The position numbers and the translations under genes were made by a program. Below the pieces are notes generated by a model. It searched no databases. It was not told where the DNA came from and saw only the letters and a program-made list of their open reading frames with translations. A stretch of DNA of 64,000 bases from UBA2040 sp041674745 (GTDB taxonomy: Bacteria > Bacteroidota > Bacteroidia > Flavobacteriales_D > Crocinitomicaceae), in NCBI GenBank assembly GCA_041674745.1, contig JBAYVD010000002.1, positions 186,001 through 250,000 on the forward strand, written 5' to 3'. Position 1 is the first letter of the stretch. Every line of letters starts with the position of its first letter. This document shows positions 8,966 to 17,671 of the stretch, in pieces.

Positions 8966-11470
8966 ATGAAATCAAAAATTAGATTCAACGCTATTTTATT
9001 GACTGCAATTGCATCAGGCCTGTTGATTGCTTCTTGTGGTAATCATAAAAAAATTCAACCTGTTTTAAATTCTAGAGCTCCACAACCAAATGACTATTGG
9101 TCAATGAAACGATCTCATCCCGTTTACGGATTTGATCAAAAGGCCTATTTCAATGGAATGGAGGCAGTTGCCAAAATAAAAAACGACCAAGCAAAAGACG
9201 GCCCCAACCTGAATCTCAATTGGCAATTCGAAGGCCCCAACAACATTCAAGGTAGGGTCAATGTAGTAACCCCAGTTTCTCGAGCAAGCGACACTATATT
9301 TGCAGGTTCGGTTAACGGTGGTATTTTCAGAACGATAAATGGCGGAAACACTTGGACGCCGCTGTTTCAAGACTTCGGTTATTTAGCGATTGGTTCCATA
9401 ACGGTTGATCCATCGGATCACAATACAATTTATGCAGGAACTGGTGATCGAAATTTTGGTGGCTATTCTTACAATGGGAATGGATTGTATAAATCCACCG
9501 ATTTAGGCGCCACTTGGACGCAAATTGGATTAGGAAATGTGGGAATAATCACTTCTTGTGTTGTCAATGCCTCGAATCCATCCACGATTGTGGTTGGAGC
9601 ACTAGGATCTGGCTTTGAAAAAACCAATGATCGTGGAATCTACCGAACAACCGATGGAGGAGCAACCTGGACGAATACACTATTTGTATCTGATTCTTCG
9701 GGCGTTTGTGAAATGCGGGTTCACCCAACCAATCCAGCTATTTTATATGCGACAACCTTTAATCGTCTCAATCTTTCCAATCGTTCCATTTCGAAAGGGT
9801 TAGACTCAAAGATCTTTAAATCCATCGATGGTGGAGCCACTTGGTCGCAGTTGACAAACGGTCTACCAACGACAACCTTATCACGTTGTGGAATCGCAAT
9901 TTCAGAGAGTAATCCAAACAAATTATACGCTATTTTTATTGGTGACGACTACAATATTTATGATATTTACAAAAGCGAGGACGCCGGTTCAACTTGGACC
10001 GCTCTAAATATCCCATTATCAACTTTACCTGTAGATGCAGTAGGAGGATTTGGTTGGTATTTTGGTCGAATTCATGTAAATCCGTTTAACGAGAATCACA
10101 TCATAGTTCCGGGTGTCGATCAATACGAAAGCACCGATGGCGGACTAAACTGGAACATGAATGTTCCCAATTGGTGGACGTATGAAGTGCATGCCGACAA
10201 ACATGATTTGTATTTCAAAGATGCCAATACGATTGTGATTGCAACCGATGGAGGCATGTACAAAACCACTAACTTGGGTATCTCTTGGTCCACATTTGGA
10301 GAATTGCCTATCACACAATTTTACCGTGTAAACGCCAATACTTTCGACCCCAACAACTATGCGGGTGGCGCTCAAGACAATGGTACAACTTCCGGAAATA
10401 ATGGTACTTTGTGGAATAGAGATTTCGGTGGAGATGGGTTTCAATCTTACTACATTGATCCTTCCAATGATATTACCACCTTTGAAACCCAGCGAGGTGG
10501 AATTTATTGGTCACAATTTGGCTTTGCAGACGACATCAGCATTGGCAATAGCTTGTCCGATAGAACCAATTGGAGTACACCCTATTTTTCTTTCCCAGAC
10601 TACAGACTGACCGCAGGTTCTTACCGCGTTTTAAAAATGGAAAACCCACCGTTCGACTCTTGGGTACCAATCTCAGGCGATTTAACAAGAATTGGATTAG
10701 GTGCTACAACTTCTCCAAACTACAGCACTCTTTCAGAAATCAACTACAATTCTTTTGATCAAAACGAACTCATCGTTGGCACAAGTGATGGATTGGTTTG
10801 GAAGGGAAATAGATCTACAGGCAATTTCACGAACATTTCAGGTAGCTTACCTTACAAGTTTGTTTCTTCCGTTAACTATTCAAAAAAAATCAACGGTAAA
10901 ATATATGTGACGCAAACCGGTTATTACAATAATTTCTCGCAAGCACTAGTTTTTAAAAGTGAGGATGCTGGCGCAACATGGATTGATATTTCATCCAATC
11001 TGCCAGCCATTGGAATCAATACAATGATTACGCATTATGTTGGCGGGGTAGAAGCTTTAATTGTTGGAACCGACGCAGGAGTCTTCTTTTCTAATAATGA
11101 CGGTGTTTCTTGGACACTTCTTGGGAATAATTTACCCATTATCACCATTTCAGCGCTTGATATCAACACCAACAATAATCGATTGATTGCAGGCACGTTC
11201 GGCAGATCCATGTGGTCGTATGATTTTACTTGGGAGCTCGGAATTGAAGAATTAAACGAATCCGATCAAATGATTTATCCAAACCCAGGAAAAGAATTTA
11301 TTCGATTAAAAAATGATGAAGATTTTATTGAGATCCTTACATTGGATGGACAATTGATTCGACACATTAAAAACCCAATGGCTGATCAAAAAATTGATGT
11401 GCACGATTTAGAAGGAGGCCTTTATTTAGTGAGAACAAAAACAGCCGTCATTCGTTTTATAAAAGAGTGA
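8966..11470 (+). CDS. VPS10/BNR-repeat exoprotein with T9SS type A sorting domain and lipoprotein-like signal
   Basis: I place the start at ATG 8966 (834 residues). It begins MKSKIRF and runs straight into a signal peptide, whereas an in-frame ATG 96 bases upstream adds only unrelated residues. The signal ends in LLIASC, a good lipobox. BNR/Asp-box repeats (RTINGGNTWTP, KSTDLGATWTQ, RTTDGGATWTN, KSEDAGSTWTA) cover residues 90-750, as in the divergent relative. The last 75 residues are a type A T9SS C-terminal domain, with YPNPGKEFIRL, a central ILTLDGQLI strand, and a GGLYLVRT motif before the terminal basic strand. It is probably displayed on the surface. A lipobox together with a sorting domain is unusual. 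An exported glutathione peroxidase follows after 33 bases. Confidence 0.85.
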   Translation: MKSKIRFNAILLTAIASGLLIASCGNHKKIQPVLNSRAPQPNDYWSMKRSHPVYGFDQKAYFNGMEAVAKIKNDQAKDGPNLNLNWQFEGPNNIQGRVNVVTPVSRASDTIFAGSVNGGIFRTINGGNTWTPLFQDFGYLAIGSITVDPSDHNTIYAGTGDRNFGGYSYNGNGLYKSTDLGATWTQIGLGNVGIITSCVVNASNPSTIVVGALGSGFEKTNDRGIYRTTDGGATWTNTLFVSDSSGVCEMRVHPTNPAILYATTFNRLNLSNRSISKGLDSKIFKSIDGGATWSQLTNGLPTTTLSRCGIAISESNPNKLYAIFIGDDYNIYDIYKSEDAGSTWTALNIPLSTLPVDAVGGFGWYFGRIHVNPFNENHIIVPGVDQYESTDGGLNWNMNVPNWWTYEVHADKHDLYFKDANTIVIATDGGMYKTTNLGISWSTFGELPITQFYRVNANTFDPNNYAGGAQDNGTTSGNNGTLWNRDFGGDGFQSYYIDPSNDITTFETQRGGIYWSQFGFADDISIGNSLSDRTNWSTPYFSFPDYRLTAGSYRVLKMENPPFDSWVPISGDLTRIGLGATTSPNYSTLSEINYNSFDQNELIVGTSDGLVWKGNRSTGNFTNISGSLPYKFVSSVNYSKKINGKIYVTQTGYYNNFSQALVFKSEDAGATWIDISSNLPAIGINTMITHYVGGVEALIVGTDAGVFFSNNDGVSWTLLGNNLPIITISALDINTNNNRLIAGTFGRSMWSYDFTWELGIEELNESDQMIYPNPGKEFIRLKNDEDFIEILTLDGQLIRHIKNPMADQKIDVHDLEGGLYLVRTKTAVIRFIKE

Positions 11471-11503
11471 TAACATTGAAAATTCATTTAACAATTCAAA
11501 TCC

Positions 11504-12049
11504 ATGAAATATTACAAACACGCATTTTTCACTTTCTTACTTTTATTAAGTAGTTTATCCTTTTCACAAACCACCATCTACCAATTCAAGGTGGAAGATT
11601 TAATGGGCGAAACTTTCGACTTTGAGCAATACAAAGGTTATAAGATTTTAATTGTCAATACAGCCTCAAAATGTGGTTTCACGCCACAATATGAAGATTT
11701 AGAAAAACTTTACGAAACCTACAAGGAGGATAAATTCATTATCATTGGCTTTCCTTCTAATGATTTTTTGAAACAGGAACCAGGCACCAATGAAGAAATT
11801 GCTGAATTCTGTAAAGCCAATTACGGTGTAACTTTCCCGATGATGAATAAAATTCATGTGAAAGGAGATGAACAGTGCGAAATCTACCAATTTCTCACAG
11901 ATGAAAATTTGAATGGGGTATCCAGCGAAAAAGTAAAATGGAATTTCCAAAAATTCTTGATTAACCGAGATGGTACTCTTGAAAAGGTCATTCCTTCCAA
12001 AACTTCTCCGTTGGATGCCAGCATTGTAGATTGGATAAAAGAAAATTAA
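11504..12049 (+). CDS. Exported glutathione peroxidase family protein
   Basis: This 181-residue GPx begins with a Sec signal peptide ending near SLSFSQ, so it should act in the periplasm. Peroxidatic Cys57 is in NTASKCGFTPQ, likely resolving Cys103 in EFCKANYGVTF, and Trp146-Asn147 in KWNFQKF. As in the cytosolic paralogue at 1120-1581, the tetrad Gln position is Asp (Asp87 in FPSNDF). It starts 33 bases after the VPS10-like gene and is probably cotranscribed with it. No terminator is obvious before gyrB. It would detoxify peroxides using a periplasmic thiol donor that cannot be identified here. Confidence 0.88.
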   Translation: MKYYKHAFFTFLLLLSSLSFSQTTIYQFKVEDLMGETFDFEQYKGYKILIVNTASKCGFTPQYEDLEKLYETYKEDKFIIIGFPSNDFLKQEPGTNEEIAEFCKANYGVTFPMMNKIHVKGDEQCEIYQFLTDENLNGVSSEKVKWNFQKFLINRDGTLEKVIPSKTSPLDASIVDWIKEN

Positions 12050-12164
12050 GCCGATTTATTTAATCGACTGGCGACTTTTGAAATTTGTCAAAAACCGTGA
12101 ATATTTTGTTGAAAAGTATACCGTAATTACTCTGCGAAGTGTCCGTTTTACCCTTTGATTTGAC

Positions 12165-12172
12165 TATTTTTG
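12165..12172 (+). promoter_or_regulatory. Candidate -7 promoter element for gyrB
   Basis: TATTTTTG is an exact TAnnTTTG match, 37 bases before the gyrB ATG. The -33 element is not well defined. Confidence 0.5.
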
Positions 12173-12209
12173 TTCAGAACGAAAAATTGCTTTAATTAAG
12201 TAGTAAAAC

Positions 12210-14162
12210 ATGAGTGAAGAAATAAATAAGGGTGATTACTCTGCGGACAATATCCAGGTTTTAGAAGGTTTAGAAGCGGTACGTAAACGTCCAGCGATGT
12301 ACATTGGTGACGTAGGCGTTAAAGGTTTACACCATTTGGTTTACGAAGTAGTTGATAACTCCATTGATGAGGCGTTAGCCGGTCATTGTGACACCATTGG
12401 TGTTTGGATCAACGAAGACAATTCAATTACCGTTAGAGACAACGGTCGTGGAATTCCTACAGCCATACATACAAAAGAAAAAAGATCGGCGTTGGAAGTC
12501 GTAATGACGGTTTTGCATGCAGGTGGTAAGTTCGACAAAGATTCTTACAAAGTATCTGGTGGATTGCACGGAGTAGGTGTTTCATGTGTGAATGCCTTAT
12601 CAACAGATTTAAAAGCTACCGTTTACTTGGACGGTAAAATTTGGCAACAAGAATACAAAATAGGGAAACCGCAATACGATGTAAAAATAATCGGTGAAAC
12701 AGAAGAACACGGAACAGAAGTTCGCTTTTTGCCAGATGCCTCTATTTTTGAAGTAAGTGAATACAATTACGACACATTGGCTGCTCGTATGCGTGAATTG
12801 GCTTTCTTGAACAAAGGAATTACGATTACTTTAACAGATTTGCGTTCCACAGATGATGAAGGCAAACATCATGAAGTGGTTTTCCATTCAGAAGGTGGAT
12901 TGAGTGAATTCTGCGAGTATTTGGATAGAAACCGTGAGAAATTAATTCCAGATGTTATTCACTTTGAGGGTGAAAACGAAGGAATTCCAGTTGAGGTTGC
13001 ATTAACGTACAACACGTCTTACACGGAAAATATCCAAGCATACGTTAACAACATTAATACACATGAAGGAGGTACACACCTTTCTGGTTTTAGAAGAGGT
13101 TTGACAAATACCTTGAAAAAATACGCGACTGACTCTGGTTTATTAGCGAAAGAAAAAATAGAAATTGACGGAGATGATTTCCGTGAGGGACTTACTGCTG
13201 TTGTTTCTGTTAAAGTACAAGAACCCCAGTTTGAGGGTCAAACCAAAACTAAATTAGGAAACAGAGAAGTTACTGCACCGGTGAGCCAGGCAGTATCAAT
13301 CATGTTGACAAATTATTTGGAAGAACATCCAAACGAAGCAAGAATAATCGTGGAAAAAGTGATGCTTGCTGCTCGTGCTCGTCACGCAGCTCGCAAAGCT
13401 CGTGAAATGGTGCAACGTAAAAACGTTTTGACCGGAAGTGGTTTGCCAGGTAAATTGGCCGATTGTTCTGAAAAAGATCCAGCTTTGTGCGAAATCTACT
13501 TCGTCGAGGGAGATTCGGCGGGTGGAACAGCCAAACAAGGTCGTGACCGTCACTTTCAAGCGATTATGCCCTTGAGAGGAAAAATCTTGAACGTCGAAAA
13601 AGCGATGATTCACAAGATTTTTGAAAACGAAGAGATCAAGAATATTTATACAGCTTTAGGCGTTCGAATTGGAACAGAAGAAGATTCGAAAGCACTGAAT
13701 TTGGAAAAACTGCGCTACCACAAAATCATCATCATGTGTGATGCCGATGTCGATGGTTCGCATATCGAAACCCTTATTTTGACTTTCTTCTTCCGTTATA
13801 TGAAAGAATTGATTGAGTTAGGATACATCTACATTGCAACTCCTCCTTTGTACCAAGTGAAAAAAGGAACAAAATCGGATTATGCATGGAATGATGACCA
13901 ACGTGATCGTTTGATTCAGGAATTAAAAGGCTCAGGAACAGAAAGTTCTGTAAACATTCAACGATACAAAGGTTTGGGTGAGATGAATGCAGAACAATTG
14001 TGGACAACAACGATGTCTCCAGATGGTAGAACGTTGCGTCAAGTTACTATTGACAATGCTGCAGAATGTGATCAAATTTTCTCCATGTTGATGGGCGATG
14101 AAGTTCCACCTCGTAGAGAATTCATTGAGAAAAATGCAAAATATGCGAAAATTGATATTTGA
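12210..14162 (+). CDS. gyrB: DNA gyrase subunit B
   Basis: This 650-residue protein is a full-length GyrB without the insertion seen in some proteobacterial forms. The GHKL ATPase domain shows VVDNSIDEAL (catalytic Glu and Mg-binding Asn), DNGRGIPT and GGLHGVGVSC. The transducer domain follows. The TOPRIM domain carries EGDSAGG (near 435) and DADVDGSHI (near 515), and the tail contains QRYKGLGEMN. With GyrA (not in the window) it introduces negative supercoils using ATP. It is transcribed alone, with its own -7 element upstream and a strong terminator 22 bases after the stop. Identification against ParE is based on the GyrB-like N-terminus and overall length. Confidence 0.97.
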   Translation: MSEEINKGDYSADNIQVLEGLEAVRKRPAMYIGDVGVKGLHHLVYEVVDNSIDEALAGHCDTIGVWINEDNSITVRDNGRGIPTAIHTKEKRSALEVVMTVLHAGGKFDKDSYKVSGGLHGVGVSCVNALSTDLKATVYLDGKIWQQEYKIGKPQYDVKIIGETEEHGTEVRFLPDASIFEVSEYNYDTLAARMRELAFLNKGITITLTDLRSTDDEGKHHEVVFHSEGGLSEFCEYLDRNREKLIPDVIHFEGENEGIPVEVALTYNTSYTENIQAYVNNINTHEGGTHLSGFRRGLTNTLKKYATDSGLLAKEKIEIDGDDFREGLTAVVSVKVQEPQFEGQTKTKLGNREVTAPVSQAVSIMLTNYLEEHPNEARIIVEKVMLAARARHAARKAREMVQRKNVLTGSGLPGKLADCSEKDPALCEIYFVEGDSAGGTAKQGRDRHFQAIMPLRGKILNVEKAMIHKIFENEEIKNIYTALGVRIGTEEDSKALNLEKLRYHKIIIMCDADVDGSHIETLILTFFFRYMKELIELGYIYIATPPLYQVKKGTKSDYAWNDDQRDRLIQELKGSGTESSVNIQRYKGLGEMNAEQLWTTTMSPDGRTLRQVTIDNAAECDQIFSMLMGDEVPPRREFIEKNAKYAKIDI

Positions 14163-14183
14163 TTGATCAAGATAAAAACAATA

Positions 14184-14217
14184 AAAAGTCGAGACAAGTA
14201 GTTGTCTCGACTTTTTT
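14184..14217 (+). terminator. Rho-independent terminator of gyrB
   Basis: A perfect 14-bp stem (14184-14197 with 14202-14215) with a 4-base loop is followed by six T, 22 bases after the gyrB stop. Confidence 0.92.
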
Positions 14218-14246
14218 ATTTCCAATGGGTTTCTAATCAAACAAAA

Positions 14247-14274
14247 AAAACGCTGAGTAGCGACTCAGCGTTTT
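14247..14274 (-). terminator. Rho-independent terminator of the PorE-like gene
   Basis: A perfect 12-bp stem (AAAACGCTGAGT / ACTCAGCGTTTT) with a 4-base loop is followed on the minus strand by a T run. It lies 25 bases after the stop at 14299 and faces the gyrB terminator. Confidence 0.9.
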
Positions 14275-14298
14275 CAATTATCCTTTCATAAACTAGAA

Positions 14299-16368
14299 TT
14301 AATTTCCTTTGATTTCGAATTCAGTTCGACGGTTTTGCTGTCTACCATCCTCATTCGAATTGGAAGCAACAGGCACACTGTCACCATAACCTTTCGAATT
14401 CATTCTTGTAGCGGCAATTCCTTTTGATTTTAAATAATTGACCACAGCCTCCGCTCGGTCTTGCGATAATTTTTGATTCAAACTGGCTGAACCAGTGTTA
14501 TCAGTATGTCCGCCAATCTCAATTTTCAAAGAAGGTACGTCTTGCATTAATTTTACCAAACGATCCAATTCCGCATTCGATTCACTTCTCAAAGTAGATT
14601 TTCCGATATCAAAAAAGATATTTCTCAAGGCAATTTTACTTCCTATTGCAATATTTTTCAATTCTATGGTCTTGTTTACCAAGTTGTCATCGGCACCATT
14701 TGGAATATCAAAGTTTTCCGAATGGAATAAATAGCCTTTGGCCTTTACCGCAATACCATAATTCTTTCCTGAATTTAGAGTAATGATGAATTTTCCGGTT
14801 GCACTGTTTGTGGTAAACGTTTCTATTACTTTTCCGGTTCCATTATCGGTAATGTCGATCTCCGCTTCAACCGCTTTTTTGGTAAGCGCATCAATCGTCA
14901 TACCTTTAAAAACAGTGAAAGATTTTTTGTTTACATCCACTTTGGATTCAACCTCCGCATCCTTCATTGGCATTACAATGGAAGCCAATAAATAATCTTC
15001 CACATCAACAAATGGCGCTTTTTCAGGCCCCCAAAAGGTAACTCGATAGATATCATAATTGCCTTGTCCGCCAGCTCGATTGGAAGCGATATACGCAAAC
15101 TTCCCATTTGCTGTAGAAGCAAAAAAGAAATCATCATACGGCGTATTGATTGGATATCCTAAGTTTTCAGGCTTCGTCCATTGGCCTTGAATTTTTCTTG
15201 AAACAAAGATATCGTAACCACCCATGGTGTTGTTTCCGTTCGAGGCAATGTACATCGTCTCACCATCAATATGACAATAGATCGGTCCTTCATTAAATTT
15301 TGAATTCACCGTTGACAACATGGTAGCGGCCATGTAATCCTTTCTCAATTTACTTTGCATGGAAGAATACATAATCTCCGTGCCATTCGAGCGATTTTCG
15401 TTGTCTCGGGCAAAATAAATCGTGTATCCATCCGGATAATAAGAACCATAACTATCATTGCTGCGATTGGAGGATATAGCAGAAACCATGGAAACAGGGG
15501 AGGACCACTCCAATCCTTTCAATTCAGATTCAAAAATATCCAATTGCCCTTCGACATCGCGGTGTAGCAACATTTTTGTTCCATCGTAACTCAAATTATT
15601 GGCAATATCATTTTGTTCTGTATTTACATTCCCTCGAATTGGGTTGGGTTTGGCCCATTTTCCGTCAAACAAAGTAGAAGTATAAATATCGGCATCGTAT
15701 CCACCCGCTTCATTTGGGGTGTGTTTATTGGGTCGATCCGAAGACATAATCAATTCGCTCCCATCGGTTGAAATACTGGGTGCAAAATCGTTATATGGCG
15801 TATTCAATTCTTCAGCATTGTCTACCCAAGCACGAATCGGCATACCGATTAGATTTCTAGCTTGCTTGCATTCATTTTTCCGTTGACTGACAAACTTGGT
15901 AAAATTATCTGCTTTTTTATAATCATTTTCAAACATTTGATATGCTTTTGTGGCTTCATCAAATTTGTTTTCTAATTGCAATGCATACCCCATGTAATAA
16001 GGTAGAAAAGGATCGCAACCTGCATCCAATTCGTTTGCTTTTTTAAGATAAGAAACACATTTTTCTGGATCCGTACCATTCGCATAGCAAACACCGATTT
16101 TAAAATTCAAAGTTGCATTATTCGGATTAAATTTTTGAGCAACCAAATAATGCTTCAAAGCCAAGTCGTAGTTTAAGCCAAAGGGTTTCACTTCAAAAAG
16201 CGCTTCATTCGCTAAATTAAAATATTCGTCCCCTTTATCAAGTTCTTCATTTGCTTTCTTGTATTCTTCTTTTTTATCCTTGAAATTCGATGCTTTGAAT
16301 TCAATATTTTGCGCTATTCCATTTAAAGTAAAACTTAAAACAGATACAATTAATAGTATAATTTTCAT
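14299..16368 (-). CDS. PorE-like OmpA family protein (TPR, PD40 propeller, CRD, OmpA C-terminal domain)
   Basis: The 689-residue protein has a signal peptide ending near LNGIAQ. TPR repeats cover about 35-160, and WD40-like PD40 blades about 180-440 (MSSDRPNKHT, YIASNGNNTMGGYDI, YIASNRAGGQGNYDIYR). A carboxypeptidase-regulatory-like domain lies near 475-560, and an OmpA peptidoglycan-binding domain near 575-689 (IFFDIGKSTLR, GGHTDNTGS, NRRTEFEI). This is the domain order of PorE, which tethers the T9SS outer-membrane complex to peptidoglycan. Flavobacteria carry several such paralogues, so it may instead be a general envelope tether. It is preceded by a TPR gene after 11 bases and ended by a clear terminator. 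Confidence 0.88.
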   Translation of the reverse strand: MKIILLIVSVLSFTLNGIAQNIEFKASNFKDKKEEYKKANEELDKGDEYFNLANEALFEVKPFGLNYDLALKHYLVAQKFNPNNATLNFKIGVCYANGTDPEKCVSYLKKANELDAGCDPFLPYYMGYALQLENKFDEATKAYQMFENDYKKADNFTKFVSQRKNECKQARNLIGMPIRAWVDNAEELNTPYNDFAPSISTDGSELIMSSDRPNKHTPNEAGGYDADIYTSTLFDGKWAKPNPIRGNVNTEQNDIANNLSYDGTKMLLHRDVEGQLDIFESELKGLEWSSPVSMVSAISSNRSNDSYGSYYPDGYTIYFARDNENRSNGTEIMYSSMQSKLRKDYMAATMLSTVNSKFNEGPIYCHIDGETMYIASNGNNTMGGYDIFVSRKIQGQWTKPENLGYPINTPYDDFFFASTANGKFAYIASNRAGGQGNYDIYRVTFWGPEKAPFVDVEDYLLASIVMPMKDAEVESKVDVNKKSFTVFKGMTIDALTKKAVEAEIDITDNGTGKVIETFTTNSATGKFIITLNSGKNYGIAVKAKGYLFHSENFDIPNGADDNLVNKTIELKNIAIGSKIALRNIFFDIGKSTLRSESNAELDRLVKLMQDVPSLKIEIGGHTDNTGSASLNQKLSQDRAEAVVNYLKSKGIAATRMNSKGYGDSVPVASNSNEDGRQQNRRTEFEIKGN

Positions 16369-16379
16369 TTCTTTATGAC

Positions 16380-17474
16380 TTAATCATTACAATTTCCTGC
16401 GTAATACTGCTTTCCAGCAACGCTCCCTAATTCTTTCGCTTGGTGCCAATCTTCACAGGCGCCATTTTGATCTCTCAGCATTTCCAAAGCCATTCCACGA
16501 TTCACATACGCATTGGCGTAGTTTTTATCAGCTTTTACAGCCTTATCAGCAAATTGAAATGCCTTGGTATAATCTTTCTTTTTGAAGTAAACAGCACTCA
16601 AATTTGAATTCGCTGGAGCATACGTTGGTTTGATGGAAAGTGCCTTCAAGAAATCACGTTCAGCATCGTCGTATTTACCTTGATCTAAAAGCGTTGCACC
16701 TCGGTTATTGTAAGCTAAATAATAATTCGCATCGATGGAAATTGCGCGATTAAATGCAGCAATGGCACCAACATAATCTTTCGTTCGTTTTTTGGTGGTA
16801 CCCAAATTATTCAAGACAAATGTCAAATTTGGATTTTTCTTGAGAGCCACTTCATATTCCGCAATGGCTTTTGGATATTGTTCCAGCATGCGGTAGCAAC
16901 TTCCTCTATCATTGTAGGCAAATGCCGAACTTTCATCCAAATCAATGGTTTTCGAAAAATACTTTAAGGCACCTTCATAATCCTTTTGCAAAAACTTTAG
17001 CGTAGCATAGTTGTAATAAGCTTTTGGGTTTTTAGCATCCAATTGAATTGATTTTTCGTAATCTTTTTCAGAATTCAAAAAATCATTCAAACCCTGATAC
17101 GCTTTTCCTCGCTGGAAATAAGCCTTAGAATAGGTTGGGTCTTTTTGCAACAACGTGTTGAGCGTTTGAACAGCATCGCTGTATTTTTCCAATTCATTTT
17201 CAACGACCGCTTTATTATAATAGGCGGCTGTGAAATTAGGATCTATGGAAATAGATTTGGAGAATTCTTTTAACGCGGCAGGGTAATCTTTTGAGGAAAA
17301 CTTTTGAATCCCTCGGTTGTAAGCCTCTTGGGATTCAGCCACCGCTGCGTTTTGTTGATTCAATCCTGCAATCGAATCACGATAAGCCTGCTCAGCAGGA
17401 GTAAGGTCTTCTTGGGCATTTACCGCAAGGCAAAAGGAGAACGCAAGAGCGACCGTGGTTAATACATTTTTCAT
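16380..17474 (-). CDS. Exported TPR-repeat protein
   Basis: The 364-residue protein has a signal peptide ending in CLAVNAQ. From about residue 50 to the C-terminus it consists of eight or more tandem 34-residue TPR units (for example AAYYNKAVVENELEKY, AYNNRGATLLDQGKY, AYVNRGMALEMLRD). Two Cys residues near the C-terminus (ACEDW and GNCND) may form a disulfide. It has no enzymatic domain and probably acts as a periplasmic protein-protein scaffold. The PorE-like gene follows after 11 bases, so the two are one transcript and may be partners; that partnership is inferred. Confidence 0.85.
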   Translation of the reverse strand: MKNVLTTVALAFSFCLAVNAQEDLTPAEQAYRDSIAGLNQQNAAVAESQEAYNRGIQKFSSKDYPAALKEFSKSISIDPNFTAAYYNKAVVENELEKYSDAVQTLNTLLQKDPTYSKAYFQRGKAYQGLNDFLNSEKDYEKSIQLDAKNPKAYYNYATLKFLQKDYEGALKYFSKTIDLDESSAFAYNDRGSCYRMLEQYPKAIAEYEVALKKNPNLTFVLNNLGTTKKRTKDYVGAIAAFNRAISIDANYYLAYNNRGATLLDQGKYDDAERDFLKALSIKPTYAPANSNLSAVYFKKKDYTKAFQFADKAVKADKNYANAYVNRGMALEMLRDQNGACEDWHQAKELGSVAGKQYYAGNCND

Positions 17475-17644
17475 CTTTTAGTTTGTTTTAAACCCTCCAA
17501 AATACAAAGATTATGCCTGAATGTTCTTGAGAAGTTATTAACATGAGGGTATGCATTGTCTGCTTTTTATGTCATTCCGAGCAAATAAACCGATTTCGTT
17601 TTCTCATAGTTCTACAAACTTTAATACTTCCAGTACAAATTGAT

Positions 17645-17652
17645 TATTTTTG
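17645..17652 (+). promoter_or_regulatory. Candidate -7 promoter element for the thiolase gene
   Basis: TATTTTTG is an exact TAnnTTTG match, 19 bases before the ATG at 17672. Confidence 0.45.
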
Positions 17653-17671
17653 CTTCACAACTAAATAAAAA

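Noticed and set aside
12052..12066. Palindrome CGATTTATTTAATCG after the exported peroxidase gene, as a terminator
   Set aside because: The stem is only 5 bp, A/T-rich, and not followed by a T run.
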